Below are positions 16,561 to 24,950 of a stretch of 64,000 nt of DNA, in pieces. Each line of letters opens with the position of its first letter. The first letter of the stretch is position 1. This DNA is from an uncultured Gammaproteobacteria bacterium (lineage in GTDB: Bacteria; Pseudomonadota; Gammaproteobacteria; HK1): NCBI GenBank assembly GCA_958295835.1, contig OY282378.1, positions 1,009,001 through 1,073,000 of the forward strand. The letters are read 5' to 3'. The notes beneath the pieces were generated by a model, which searched no databases, had not been told where the DNA came from, and worked only from the letters and a program-made list of their open reading frames with translations. Position numbers and translations under genes: made by a program.

Positions 16561-17133
16561 ATGACGAAGCATGCGGAACAGAACATGGACGAGAGCGCCG
16601 GCTCGGGTCGGCGCGGCGGTGCGCGCCGGGCGCGCGGGTGGATCGCGGGCCTGGCGTTGCTCGGGCTCGGCGCCGTCGGCGGTGCCCTCACGACCCTTGC
16701 GGTGGATGCGGACGCGCACATGGGATGGCGTCACGCGATGGGTGGGTTCCGACATCACGGGCTCGGCCACGGCCGGACGATCGACGCCACCCACGTGACC
16801 GAGCGGCTGCAGCACGCATCGGCCTGGGCGCTCGGCAGTGTGGACGCGACCGACGAGCAGCGCGAGCGCGTCGACGCGATCCTCGCCGGGGCGGTGGACG
16901 ACATCTTCCCTCTGCGGGCCGAGCACAAGACGCACCGGCGCGACCTGATCGCGGAGCTCGCGCGCCCGCAACTCGACCGCGCGGCGCTGGAGCGGATCCG
17001 GGCCGCGGAGCTCGCCCTCGCTGAAGAAGCGACCGCCCGGTTGCTGGACGCCACCGTCGCGGTCGCCGAGGTGCTCGATCCGGAGCAGCGTCAAGGGCTC
17101 GTCGAGCGCTTCGCCGGACGGCACCGGCACTGA
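16561..17133 (+). CDS. Spy/CpxP-like periplasmic protein (LTXXQ-type, metal/envelope stress)
   Basis: A 190-residue protein with one N-terminal membrane or signal segment (WIAGLALLGLGAVGGALTTLA) and a His-rich stretch just after it (HMGWRHAMGGFRHHGLGHG). A helical periplasmic domain follows, with 'ATDEQRERVDAILAG' and a late 'LDPEQRQGLVERF', as in CpxP/Spy/CnrX-like proteins. RBS AGGAG is upstream of ATG 16561. It is followed by an OmpR-type regulator and a histidine kinase, so it probably feeds envelope-stress or metal signals to them. The His-rich part suggests metal binding, which is inference. Confidence 0.75.
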   Translation: MTKHAEQNMDESAGSGRRGGARRARGWIAGLALLGLGAVGGALTTLAVDADAHMGWRHAMGGFRHHGLGHGRTIDATHVTERLQHASAWALGSVDATDEQRERVDAILAGAVDDIFPLRAEHKTHRRDLIAELARPQLDRAALERIRAAELALAEEATARLLDATVAVAEVLDPEQRQGLVERFAGRHRH

Positions 17134-17188
17134 GCCGCGCATCCAGGCGGCGGGCCGGCCCCGCCCGCCGCCGCGCTACAGTACGTCC

Positions 17189-17884
17189 ATGCCCCAGCGG
17201 ATCCTGATGATCGAGGACGATGCGAGCCTCGCCTCGATGGTCGGCGAGTACCTGCACACGGCCGGGATGCAGGTCGAGGCGGCGCACGACGCGGCGGCCG
17301 GGCTCGCCGCGCTGTCTCGCATGAAGCCCGATGCGGTCATCCTCGACGTGATGCTGCCGGATCTGGACGGCTTCGAGGTGTGCCGGCGGATCCGCGCGGG
17401 CTCCGGCGTGCCGATACTCATGCTCACCGCGCGGGGCGACGACACCGATCGGATCGTCGGCCTGGAGCTTGGCGCCGACGACTACCTTCCCAAGCCCTTC
17501 AATCCCCGCGAGCTTCTCGCGCGGCTGCGCGCGATCCTCCGCCGCGGTGCCGGCGGCGCGCATCCGGGCGCCGGGGAGGTGATGCGCTTCGGCCGGCTGG
17601 AGATCGACCTCGCATCGCGCAGGGTCGCCCTCGGCGGCGAGCCGTGCGCGTTGACCGGCTACCAGTTCGACGTGCTGTGCGCGCTCGCATCCAACGCCGG
17701 CCGGGTGATGTCGCGCGAGAGCCTGATGGACCGGCTCCGCGGCGAGGCGCTCGAAGCGTTCGATCGCAGCATCGACGTCCACGTCTCCCGGATCCGAGCC
17801 GCGATCGAGGACGACCCGCGCCGCCCCCGCCGGATCATCACGGTACGGGGCGCCGGCTACGTCTTCGCGTCCGGGCAGGACTGA
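17189..17884 (+). CDS. OmpR/PhoB-family response regulator
   Basis: A 231-residue two-component regulator. The receiver domain has the acidic pocket at MIEDD, phospho-acceptor Asp53 in VILDVMLPD, and the LTARGD and LPKPF (conserved Lys) signatures. The winged-helix output domain includes LTGYQFDVLCALASNAGRVM and the terminal RRIITVRGAGYVF. It lies 55 bases after the Spy-like gene and ahead of the kinase. The CpxR/RstA-like arrangement suggests control of the Spy-like gene. Confidence 0.93.
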   Translation: MPQRILMIEDDASLASMVGEYLHTAGMQVEAAHDAAAGLAALSRMKPDAVILDVMLPDLDGFEVCRRIRAGSGVPILMLTARGDDTDRIVGLELGADDYLPKPFNPRELLARLRAILRRGAGGAHPGAGEVMRFGRLEIDLASRRVALGGEPCALTGYQFDVLCALASNAGRVMSRESLMDRLRGEALEAFDRSIDVHVSRIRAAIEDDPRRPRRIITVRGAGYVFASGQD

Positions 17885-17930
17885 GCGGGTGCGCCGCGCC
17901 GCGGACGCCACGCGCTGGAGGCCATGCCGC

Positions 17931-18083
17931 ATGCGCAGCCTCCGCCTTCGCGTCCAGCTTCACTCCGTCGCCGCCATCGCGGCGTTCCACGCCGCCGTCG
18001 CGTTCCGGCCGGGCGGCGGGTGCGCGACCGCGACGGCGAACGCCGGCATCGAGGCGCCATGCACCGAGGGCCGCATCGCGTGA
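17931..18083 (+). CDS. 50-codon mini-ORF 1 (decayed copy of the kinase 5' end)
   Basis: Reads MRSLRLRVQLHSVAAIAAF and then a Gly/Ala-rich tail ending in TEGRIA and TGA. Its first 11 codons parallel the kinase start (M-x-x-L-x-x-R-V-x-L-H). The terminal TGA overlaps the GTG of the next unit (GTGA). Probably a duplication product; translation unproven. Confidence 0.45.
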   Translation: MRSLRLRVQLHSVAAIAAFHAAVAFRPGGGCATATANAGIEAPCTEGRIA

Positions 18084-18232
18084 GCAAGCTCTATTTCCGC
18101 GTCTATCTCCACTCCGCCGTCGTCATCGCGGCGTTCCGCGCCCCCGTTCCGTTCCGGCCTGCCGGCGGGCGCGCGACCGCGACGGCGAACGCCGGCATCG
18201 AGGCGCGATGCACCGAGGGCCGCATCGCGTGA
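18080..18232 (+). CDS. 50-codon mini-ORF 2 (copy of the kinase 5' end)
   Basis: Starts GTG and reads MSKLYFRVYLHSAVVIAAF, nearly the same as the kinase N-terminus (MSKLYFRVYLHFVAIIVVF). It then diverges into the same Gly/Ala-rich tail as mini-ORF 1 and ends TEGRIA with TGA overlapping the kinase GTG by four bases. If translated it would make a short membrane-segment peptide and couple translation to the kinase. Confidence 0.5.
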   Translation: MSKLYFRVYLHSAVVIAAFRAPVPFRPAGGRATATANAGIEARCTEGRIA

Positions 18233-19572
18233 GCAAGCTCTACTTCCGTGTCTATCTCCACTTCGTCGCCATCATCGTGGTGTTCGGGGCCGTCGTCGCC
18301 ATCGGGTGGCTGGTGCACGATCACGACGACGGGCATCGGGATCGATTCGACGCGGACGGCGGGCACCGGGACCGGTTCGAGGCGATGGCCCGCCTCATTG
18401 CGCGATCCCTGCCGGATGACGAGGCCGCACTCCCGGCCGCGCTCGGACAGCTCGCGGATGACTTCCGCGTCCGGCTCGCCCTCTACCGCGCCGACCGGGT
18501 CCTGATCGCATCGGCGGGGATACCGGCGCCGCCGCCCGAGCCCGGACGGGAAGCAGGCGGATGGCAACGGGCGGACGGCGGTCCCGCGCTGCTGTTCCGA
18601 TTGCCGGACGGACGATGGCTGTCGGCGCACGTCCCCCGCCGCTCCCGTGGCCCCTGGTTCGGATTGCTCGCAACGCTCGCGGTCGTCATCGCCATCGGCG
18701 CCTGGCCGCTCGCGCGGCGGATCACCCGCCGGCTGGAGCGGCTTCAGACGCGGGTGGACGCGCTCGGCGCCGGCGATCTCGGCGCCCGGGTCGAGGTCGA
18801 AGGCTCGGACGAGATCGCGGCGCTCGCGGAGAGCTTCAACTACGCCGCAGAACGGATCGAGTCGCTGGTCGCGGTGCAGCGCACGATGCTCGCCTCGGCG
18901 TCACACGAGCTGCGCAGCCCCCTCGCCCGGATGCGCATGGCGATCGAGCTCTTCGCCGACGCGCCGCGCCCGGAGCTTCGCGAGCGCATCGAGCGGGACG
19001 TCGCCGAGCTGGACACCCTCATCGACGAGCTGCTGCTCGCGAGCCGGTTGCAGACGGTGCAGGACCTGGTGGAGGCGCCGGGGCCGGTGGATCTCCTGGC
19101 CCTCACCGCCGAGGAAGGCGCGCGGGTCGATGCCGCAGTCGTCGGGTCTCCGGTCGGAGATCCGATCGGAGATTCGGCCGGAGACCCGATCGGCATCGAG
19201 GGAGATCACCGGTTGCTCCGGCATCTCCTGCGCAACCTCTTCGAGAACGCCCGCCGGCACGGCGCCGGCACGGAGATCGGCGCATCCGTGGCCAGGGACG
19301 AGGCCGGCGTGCTCCTGCGAGTCTGCGATCGGGGGCCGGGGATCCCCGAGAGCGAGCGGGAGCGCATCTTCGATCCCTTCTACCGCCCCGCCGCGATGCG
19401 CGAGGAAGGCTCGGGGGTCGGGCTCGGCCTGCACCTCGTGAAGGTGATCGCCGAACGGCACGGGGCGAGCGTCGGATACCGCCCGAATGCGCCGAACGGC
19501 TCGTGCTTCGAGGTCCGCTTTCCGCCGAAGGCCGGGGCGCCTCAATCCTTCACGAAAAGCCTGCGCGGATAG
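18229..19572 (+). CDS. Sensor histidine kinase (HAMP, HisKA, HATPase)
   Basis: A 447-residue inner-membrane kinase. TM1 is at residues 8-24, followed by a short periplasmic sensor of about 120 residues with His/Asp-rich repeats (HDHDDGHRDRFDADGGHRD). TM2 is LATLAVVIAIGAWPLA, followed by a HAMP linker. The H-box SASHELRSPLARMRM carries phospho-His near 226. The N-box is LLRNLFENARRHG, the G1 box CDRGPGIPESERERIFDPF, and the G2 box GVGLGLHLVKVIAERHG. The GTG start overlaps mini-ORF 2. The His/Asp-rich sensor fits a metal or acid stimulus and pairs with the regulator upstream. Its 3' end overlaps the convergent ectoine-hydrolase-like gene by 31 bases. Confidence 0.92.
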   Translation: MSKLYFRVYLHFVAIIVVFGAVVAIGWLVHDHDDGHRDRFDADGGHRDRFEAMARLIARSLPDDEAALPAALGQLADDFRVRLALYRADRVLIASAGIPAPPPEPGREAGGWQRADGGPALLFRLPDGRWLSAHVPRRSRGPWFGLLATLAVVIAIGAWPLARRITRRLERLQTRVDALGAGDLGARVEVEGSDEIAALAESFNYAAERIESLVAVQRTMLASASHELRSPLARMRMAIELFADAPRPELRERIERDVAELDTLIDELLLASRLQTVQDLVEAPGPVDLLALTAEEGARVDAAVVGSPVGDPIGDSAGDPIGIEGDHRLLRHLLRNLFENARRHGAGTEIGASVARDEAGVLLRVCDRGPGIPESERERIFDPFYRPAAMREEGSGVGLGLHLVKVIAERHGASVGYRPNAPNGSCFEVRFPPKAGAPQSFTKSLRG

Positions 19573-20735
19573 TCGGCCAGGCACTCCGCCGGCCCGGCTT
19601 CCCTGACGAGCAGCGTCTCCGTGATCTCCAGCCCCCAGTCCTCCATCCACAACCCGGGCATGAAATGGAAGGTCATGTTCGGGCGCAGCACCGTGTCGTC
19701 GGTGTCGCGGATGGAGTACGTGCGCTCGCCCCAGTCGGGCGGGTAGCTGAGCCCGATGGGATAGCCGCAGCGCCCTTCCCGGTGGACGCCGCGCCTGGCC
19801 AGCACCGCGTAGAACGCGCGGGCCACGTCCCCGGCGGTGTTCCCGGCCCGCGCCGCCTCGATGCCGTCGTGGATCCCTTCGAGCAGCGCCTCCTCGGCCG
19901 CCCGCACCTCGGGCGGCGGCTCGCCGAGGAAGATGCTCCGGGACAGGGGGACGTGATAACGCTTGCGGCATCCCGCAAGCTCGAAGAAGGTGCCGGCGCC
20001 GCGCTCGAACGCGCGATCGTCCCAGGTCAGGTGCGGTGCGCCGGCGTCCTTGCCGGTGGGCAGCAGGGGGACGATGGCGGGATAATCGCCGCCGAAGCGG
20101 CCTTCCTCGTCCTCGCCGCCGGCCATGGCGACCCGGTAGATCTCCCCCACGAGGTCGTTCTTGCGCATCCCCGGCTCGATCAGCTCGAAGGTCCGCGCGT
20201 GCATCCGCTCCACGATGCGGGCGGCCCTGCGCATGTGGCGGAGCTCGGCTTGGGACTTCTGCGCCCGCCGCCAGTTGACGAGCGCGGTCGCGTCCCGGAT
20301 CTCGCCGCTATGCGCGGCCGACAGCACGGCATGCGCCCGGGCCGAGTAGTAGTAGTTCTCCATCTCCACCCCGAGCGTCTTCCCTCCCCATCCGCGCTCG
20401 CGGATGACCCCGGCCAAGTGGTTCATCGGATGGTGCGCCTCGGACATCACGTAATGCTCGGGATAGCCGACGATGTCCTCCGCCGCCATGTGGCAGGTCC
20501 GCATCGCGCCGTTGACGTCCTGGGCGCGGCCCCAGAACACCGGGTCGCCGTCCGGGCCGACCAGCACGCCCTGGTGGACGTAGAACGACCAGCCGTCGTA
20601 CCCGGTGAGCCAAGCCATGTTGGACGGATCGCAGGTGAACAGGACCTCGCCTCCGGCACGGTCCATGGCCTGCCGGGTATCGCGAAGCCGCTCGGCGTAC
20701 TCGCCGCGGCTGAACGGAAGCTTGACGTCGGGCAT
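19542..20735 (-). CDS. doeA: M24-family hydrolase, ectoine hydrolase (DoeA)-like
   Basis: A 397-residue pita-bread-fold protein. It has the DoeA-type N-terminal signature DPSNMAWLTGYDGWSFYVHQ. Other DoeA-like stretches are ENYYYSARAHAV, FGGDYPAIVPLLPTG, GTFFELAGCRKRYHVPLSR, GYPIGLSYPPDWGERT and TFHFMPGLWMEDWGLEITE. DoeA opens the ectoine ring to N-alpha-acetyl-L-2,4-diaminobutyrate in ectoine catabolism. The start ATG has AAGGAG six bases upstream. The usual partners DoeB, DoeC, DoeD and DoeX are not in the window, so an isolated enzyme or a related substrate is possible. Divergent from the FAH-family gene. Confidence 0.75.
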   Translation of the reverse strand: MPDVKLPFSRGEYAERLRDTRQAMDRAGGEVLFTCDPSNMAWLTGYDGWSFYVHQGVLVGPDGDPVFWGRAQDVNGAMRTCHMAAEDIVGYPEHYVMSEAHHPMNHLAGVIRERGWGGKTLGVEMENYYYSARAHAVLSAAHSGEIRDATALVNWRRAQKSQAELRHMRRAARIVERMHARTFELIEPGMRKNDLVGEIYRVAMAGGEDEEGRFGGDYPAIVPLLPTGKDAGAPHLTWDDRAFERGAGTFFELAGCRKRYHVPLSRSIFLGEPPPEVRAAEEALLEGIHDGIEAARAGNTAGDVARAFYAVLARRGVHREGRCGYPIGLSYPPDWGERTYSIRDTDDTVLRPNMTFHFMPGLWMEDWGLEITETLLVREAGPAECLADYPRRLFVKD

Positions 20736-20944
20736 GTCTTTCTCCTTGGAAGAGCGGGACCTGTCGCTGAAGGTTGTCAGCCTGCCACGGTATCAAGTAG
20801 TGTCCACCGGCCATTGCACCCTCGCGAATCGTATCCGGGAGGACGTTCCCCCGGCTGGGGTCGCGCCCATCGTTGCCGAAATACCGATTGCGCTGATCGT
20901 CCTTTGCTGGAGGCTGCCCGGAACGTGGAGCTCGGACCAGGAAC

Positions 20945-21730
20945 ATGCGCTGGACGCGATTCGAGCACGAAGGTGCCGCCGTCTACGGCATCGTCGAGGA
21001 AGACACCGTAGAGGCGGTCGAGGGCACGCCGTTCGGCGAGCACCGCCGGACCGGCGTTCGCCACCCTCTCGCCGGCATCACGTGGCTGCCGCCGGTGGTC
21101 CCGCCGACCTTCTACTGCGTCGGTCTGAACTATGCCGAGCACGTCCTGATGGAGGCGAAGCTTCGCGGCAAGGAACCCGTGCTGCCGGACAAGCCGGACG
21201 TGGGCTACCGCGCCCCGAGCGCACTCATCGGCCACCAAGCGCCCATCGTCCTCCCGCCCGATGCGACGGAGCGGGTCGAGTACGAAGGCGAGCTGGCGTG
21301 CGTGGTCGGACGGACTGCGAAGCGCCTTACGCGGGACGACGCGCTTGCGTGCCTGCTCGGCTTCACCATCGGGAACGATGTGAGCGAGCGCTCGTGGCAG
21401 GCGCGGGACCGGACACTGTGGCGGGCGAAGAACACCGACACGTTCAAGCCGATGGGCCCGTGGATCGAAACCAGCTTCGACCTCGACGCCGCCCTGACCC
21501 GGGTGCGGGTGAACGGCCGACAGGCCATCGAGTTCCGCACCACCCGCATGATCTTCGGCGTCATCGACTATCTTGTAGAGATCACCAGGTACATCACGTT
21601 GCAGCCCGGCGACATCCTCTGGATGGGCACCGAAGGGCACGCCGATCCGATCAGGGCCGGGGACACCGTGGATGTCGAGATTACCGGCATCGGGACGTTG
21701 AGCAACCCGGTCATCGCCGCCGAAGACTGA
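20945..21730 (+). CDS. Fumarylacetoacetate hydrolase (FAH) family protein
   Basis: A 261-residue protein of the FAH/2-keto-4-pentenoate hydratase superfamily. It contains YCVGLNYAEHVLMEAKLRGK, the metal-binding acidic motif EYEGELACVVG, the LGFTIGNDVSERSWQARD core and the GDILWMGTEGHADPIRAGD C-terminal loop. Family members hydrolyse or decarboxylate 2-oxo acids of aromatic breakdown using Mg2+. The specific substrate cannot be read from sequence. Divergently transcribed from the ectoine-hydrolase-like gene, so a shared catabolic role is possible but unproven. Confidence 0.9.
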   Translation: MRWTRFEHEGAAVYGIVEEDTVEAVEGTPFGEHRRTGVRHPLAGITWLPPVVPPTFYCVGLNYAEHVLMEAKLRGKEPVLPDKPDVGYRAPSALIGHQAPIVLPPDATERVEYEGELACVVGRTAKRLTRDDALACLLGFTIGNDVSERSWQARDRTLWRAKNTDTFKPMGPWIETSFDLDAALTRVRVNGRQAIEFRTTRMIFGVIDYLVEITRYITLQPGDILWMGTEGHADPIRAGDTVDVEITGIGTLSNPVIAAED

Positions 21731-21833
21731 TGCAAGGCGCCGGTCGAAGCGCTACTGAACCGCCCCGACAATCTATACTCTCGCCAAGTATTTGTTTTAT
21801 CAATGAAAAACTGGAGAGGGTTGCTGATTTGGA

Positions 21834-21910
21834 TGGTGGGCCCGGGAGGATTCGAACCTCCGACCAACGGATTATGAGTCCGCCGCTCTGACCGGCTGAG
21901 CTACAGGCCC
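21834..21910 (-). tRNA. tRNA with CAU anticodon (tRNA-Ile2 or elongator tRNA-Met)
   Basis: A 77-nt cloverleaf on the minus strand with encoded CCA. The acceptor stem GGGCCTG pairs with CGGGCCC. The anticodon stem GCGGA pairs with TCCGT around the loop CTCATAA, giving anticodon CAT. The T-arm carries GGTTCGAATCC. The CTCATAATC..TTGGTC arm looks more like lysidine-modified tRNA-Ile2 (AUA reader) than elongator Met, but this cannot be settled by eye; it is not initiator tRNA. Confidence 0.93.
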
Positions 21911-22087
21911 CCTGGAATCATGTTGACGCGGTGTCGGTGCGAGACACGCGCAACGCGGTTGCGCACGGAGTCTAGCACCATGACGAAAGGCCCGGCCTGC
22001 GTGCTGTCGGGACGTTCGCCGACGGCATGTTCACCGATATCGTCATCGAAGATGGCAGACATGCCGGCGCGGTACGGGTGAGGTGCG

Positions 22088-22927
22088 CTACTCCGGCACG
22101 ACGCCGAGGCGAAGCGAGTGCAACGTCTCGGAGTCGAGCCATGCGACGTCCCGATCGCCGAACCGGGTTGGACCGGTGAGTGGAAGCCGCTCATGCGACG
22201 CGCCCATGTTGGTGGACCGAACGAGGCAGGCGCACGGTGTGGGGCCATAGATCGCCAGCCTGCGTGCGACCCAGTCGTCAGCGGCGGCCGGAGACGTGAT
22301 TGCCACCGGCTCGTCATGAAGCTGCACGGTGCGACCGGGGAAAGCGTCGGTGTCGATGTCGACCGGCTCGCCAGCGCCATAGACACGCTGGAATTCGATT
22401 GCCGCGGTCTCGACGTCCGGGACCGCGAGTACGACCGAGTCCAGACCTGCAAGCCCGCTGCCATCGATCGAATCCGAGATTCGCACCCGGTTCTCGCGCG
22501 GCGTGCGATCGGTAATCATGAAGGGGTGCAGCGAGCCCATCCCCTCGGCACCCACGAATGCGATCTCGGCCTCGATGGTCTCACCGTCGGGGCGGCGGCG
22601 GCTCGATGACCGAGGGCCGTCCACGGGCATTCCGAGCGTCCTCAGACGATTACTGATCTTGTGGACATCGCCGACCGAAACCGACCAAGCGCAGATACCG
22701 CCGTTGGTTGCAATATGGTGCTGCCATACCGGAGCCTGCTGCCCGGGTTGGCGCACCGAGACAAGCTCGAGGTAGGACCCGTCGCCGAACCCGAGGGTGG
22801 CCATGTGGGTCGCGCCGTTGGTGTGGATGCCGCCGTAGTCGGTGGTGAGCCTTGCCGATGCGAATGCGCTGGCCAGCGCCTCGAGATGGGCCCACGCGAA
22901 TACGACGCGATCGATTTGGAATGCCAC
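22088..22927 (-). CDS. VOC-superfamily (glyoxalase-like) protein
   Basis: A 279-residue protein starting at GTG with GGGAG four bases upstream. Two VOC-like halves are visible. The first opens with FQIDRVVFAWAHLEALASAF and has GATHMATLGFGDGSYLELV; the second has LAGLDSVVLAVPDVETAAIEFQ and FPGRTVQLHDEPVAI. The layout matches the Glyoxalase_3-like group of uncharacterised dioxygenase/isomerase-fold proteins. It lies 74 bases downstream of the ABC ATPase gene on the same strand and may be the last gene of the polyamine-type transporter operon. Substrate unknown. Confidence 0.8.
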   Translation of the reverse strand: MAFQIDRVVFAWAHLEALASAFASARLTTDYGGIHTNGATHMATLGFGDGSYLELVSVRQPGQQAPVWQHHIATNGGICAWSVSVGDVHKISNRLRTLGMPVDGPRSSSRRRPDGETIEAEIAFVGAEGMGSLHPFMITDRTPRENRVRISDSIDGSGLAGLDSVVLAVPDVETAAIEFQRVYGAGEPVDIDTDAFPGRTVQLHDEPVAITSPAAADDWVARRLAIYGPTPCACLVRSTNMGASHERLPLTGPTRFGDRDVAWLDSETLHSLRLGVVPE

Positions 22928-23001
22928 TTCGCTCCCGAAACCCGGCTGTCCCTGATGCTCCGTGCGGGCATCCCGAACCGTCTCCCATCATAACCGATGC
23001 A

Positions 23002-24141
23002 TCAGCCGCGTTCGGGCTCCGGCGCTGTTTCGAGTCGATTTCTCCGTGCAGACGGATCGCCCGGCAGGATATGGGCATGCTCCGGCGACCAGGAGGCGAA
23101 CAGGGGTGTGGCGCCCGAGAGATCGAGGCGCTCGAGTATGCGTTGCGAGGTTTGCACCTTGAATTCGATGCCCCCGGCGGTCTCCAGGAACAGTGTCACC
23201 ATGGAGCCGACGAACTCCTCGCTGATCAGGCTGCACGCGATTCGGTTCTCGAGCGCGGTCTCGATGCCGGACAACTGGACCAGATCGGCACTGACTACGC
23301 AGGTGGCCGGCTGGCCGTCCTCCAGACTCACGCGCCCGGACCGCGCCGCCTGGAACCGCCCCAGGTCGGTTTCGACCCCGATCCGTTCCTCGGTCAGGCC
23401 GCTGACCCGGCCGACCAGAATGTTGTTGGTGCCGACGAATTCGGCGACGAAGCGGTTGGCCGGGTTGCGGTAGACCTCGCGCGGAGAGCCTGTCTGCGCG
23501 ATCCGGCCGTCGTTCATGACGACCACCCGGTCGGCCATGGCGAAAGCTTCGGACTGACTGTGGGTGACGTAGACGAAGGTGATGCCCAGATCCTTCTGCA
23601 GGCGTGAGAGCACGCCCTGCATGCGGATCACCAGGTTGGCGTCGAGCGCGCTCAAGGGCTCGTCGAGCAGCAGGATCCCGGGCTCGGTGACCAGCGCGCG
23701 CGCGAGCGCGACCCGTTGCCGCTGACCACCGGAGAGCTGCGCGACGTCGCGTTCGGCGAAGTCACCGATGCCGAGGCGATCGAGCCATTCCATGGCCCTC
23801 GCCCGGCGCGCAGCCGCGTCGAGACCGCGCATCTTGAGACCGAACTCGACGTTCTTCACCACGTTCAGGAAGGGAAACAAGGCCAGATTCTGCCAGACCA
23901 TCGGCGTATCACGCGCCGATGCCTTCACCTCGTTCATACGCCGGCCGTTGAGGCGAATCTCCCCTTCACTGGGTCGTTCCAGCCCCGCCAGCATACGAAG
24001 CGTCGTGGTCTTCCCGCAGCCCGACGGCCCCATGATCGCCAGGAATTCGCCCTCGATGATCTCGAGATCGAACCCCCGCACCGCGGTGGATTCGCCGAAG
24101 CGCTTGGTCACCTTGTCGAACACGACCAACGCATCGGTCAT
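23002..24141 (-). CDS. potA: ABC transporter ATP-binding protein, spermidine/putrescine type
   Basis: A 379-residue ATPase. It has Walker A GPSGCGKTT, signature AQLSGGQRQRVALARAL, Walker B ILLLDEPLSALD and switch His in VTHSQSEAFAMADRV. A C-terminal TOBE/OB region starting near RVSGLTEER is typical of PotA/FbpC-type subunits. The ATG overlaps the stop of the upstream permease (ATGA), so the four transporter genes form one tightly coupled operon. It energises import of a cationic or amine-type solute; substrate assignment to polyamines rests on family resemblance. Confidence 0.9.
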   Translation of the reverse strand: MTDALVVFDKVTKRFGESTAVRGFDLEIIEGEFLAIMGPSGCGKTTTLRMLAGLERPSEGEIRLNGRRMNEVKASARDTPMVWQNLALFPFLNVVKNVEFGLKMRGLDAAARRARAMEWLDRLGIGDFAERDVAQLSGGQRQRVALARALVTEPGILLLDEPLSALDANLVIRMQGVLSRLQKDLGITFVYVTHSQSEAFAMADRVVVMNDGRIAQTGSPREVYRNPANRFVAEFVGTNNILVGRVSGLTEERIGVETDLGRFQAARSGRVSLEDGQPATCVVSADLVQLSGIETALENRIACSLISEEFVGSMVTLFLETAGGIEFKVQTSQRILERLDLSGATPLFASWSPEHAHILPGDPSARRNRLETAPEPERG

Positions 24142-24950
24142 TTGCCGGCCTCCATCCGTTTCCCCGGGCCGCGGCGAGTCATCAACAGCACTTGTGCGAT
24201 CACCACGAGGGTCATCGAGGTGATGAACACGAAGGTGCCGATCGCATTGATTTGCGGGTCGACCTGCCCTTGGAGGATTTCGAGAATGATCACGGGAATG
24301 GTCTTGTTCAAGCCGGACACGAACCAGGCCACGGCGAACTCGTCGAAGGAGACCGCGGCGGTCAGGCAGAGCGCGGAGACGATGGCGGGCCAGGCGAAGG
24401 GCAGGATCACTTCACGCATCGCGCGCCACTCTCCGGCCCCCAGGTTCCAGGCCGCGGCTTCCAGATTCGCGTCCATCTGTGCAAGCCTCAGCCGGACGAT
24501 GGCCATGGCGAAGGGTGTGCAGAGCACCACGTGGGCGATGATGATGGAGCTCAGCCGACCCGACAAACCGACTTGCGACAGCCATGCCAGCATGGCAAGT
24601 CCCATGATGACCAGGGGAATGGTCGGCGGCAGGAGAGCCAGGGCGAGATAGGCGCTCTTGCCGAAGAAGCGGTAGCGGTAGTCGGTGTAGGCGGTGCAGA
24701 ACCCGATGAGGGTGGAGATGACCGATACCGCGAGCGCGCTGGTGGCCGAGACCCTCAAGGCGTCCCAGACATCGGGATCGTTGTAGACGGTCTCGTACCA
24801 GTGCAGCGTGAAGCTGCCCAGCGGTATGGTCGGGAAGCGGTCCGAATTGAATGAGAAGACGACGCTCGCCGCGATCGGGGCGAAGACGAAGCAGAAGACC
24901 ACACAGACGTAGAGCCTGAGGAACAGCGCGACGGCGCGGTCGCCTGTCAA
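24138..24950 (-). CDS. potC: ABC transporter permease, PotC-like
   Basis: An inner-membrane permease of about 270 residues with six predicted helices, starting LFLRLYVCVVFCFVFAPIAA. The EAA cytoplasmic loop is in LEAAAWNLGAGEWRAMREVI. The start is TTG 24950, overlapping the TGA of the PotB-like gene (TTGA), which gives a family-typical length. The frame upstream of this has no PotC homology. It forms the channel with the PotB-like subunit. Confidence 0.87.
   Translation of the reverse strand: MTGDRAVALFLRLYVCVVFCFVFAPIAASVVFSFNSDRFPTIPLGSFTLHWYETVYNDPDVWDALRVSATSALAVSVISTLIGFCTAYTDYRYRFFGKSAYLALALLPPTIPLVIMGLAMLAWLSQVGLSGRLSSIIIAHVVLCTPFAMAIVRLRLAQMDANLEAAAWNLGAGEWRAMREVILPFAWPAIVSALCLTAAVSFDEFAVAWFVSGLNKTIPVIILEILQGQVDPQINAIGTFVFITSMTLVVIAQVLLMTRRGPGKRMEAGK

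Larger units (their letters stand above)
17931..18300. repeat. 149-bp tandem repeat: two full units plus the kinase 5' end
   Basis: Units start at 17931, 18080 and 18229, exactly 149 bases apart. The shared unit carries the start region, a GC-rich middle and the sequence ending GGCCGCATCGCGTGAGCAAG. The third unit continues into the real histidine kinase instead of the GC-rich middle. Confidence 0.85.
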
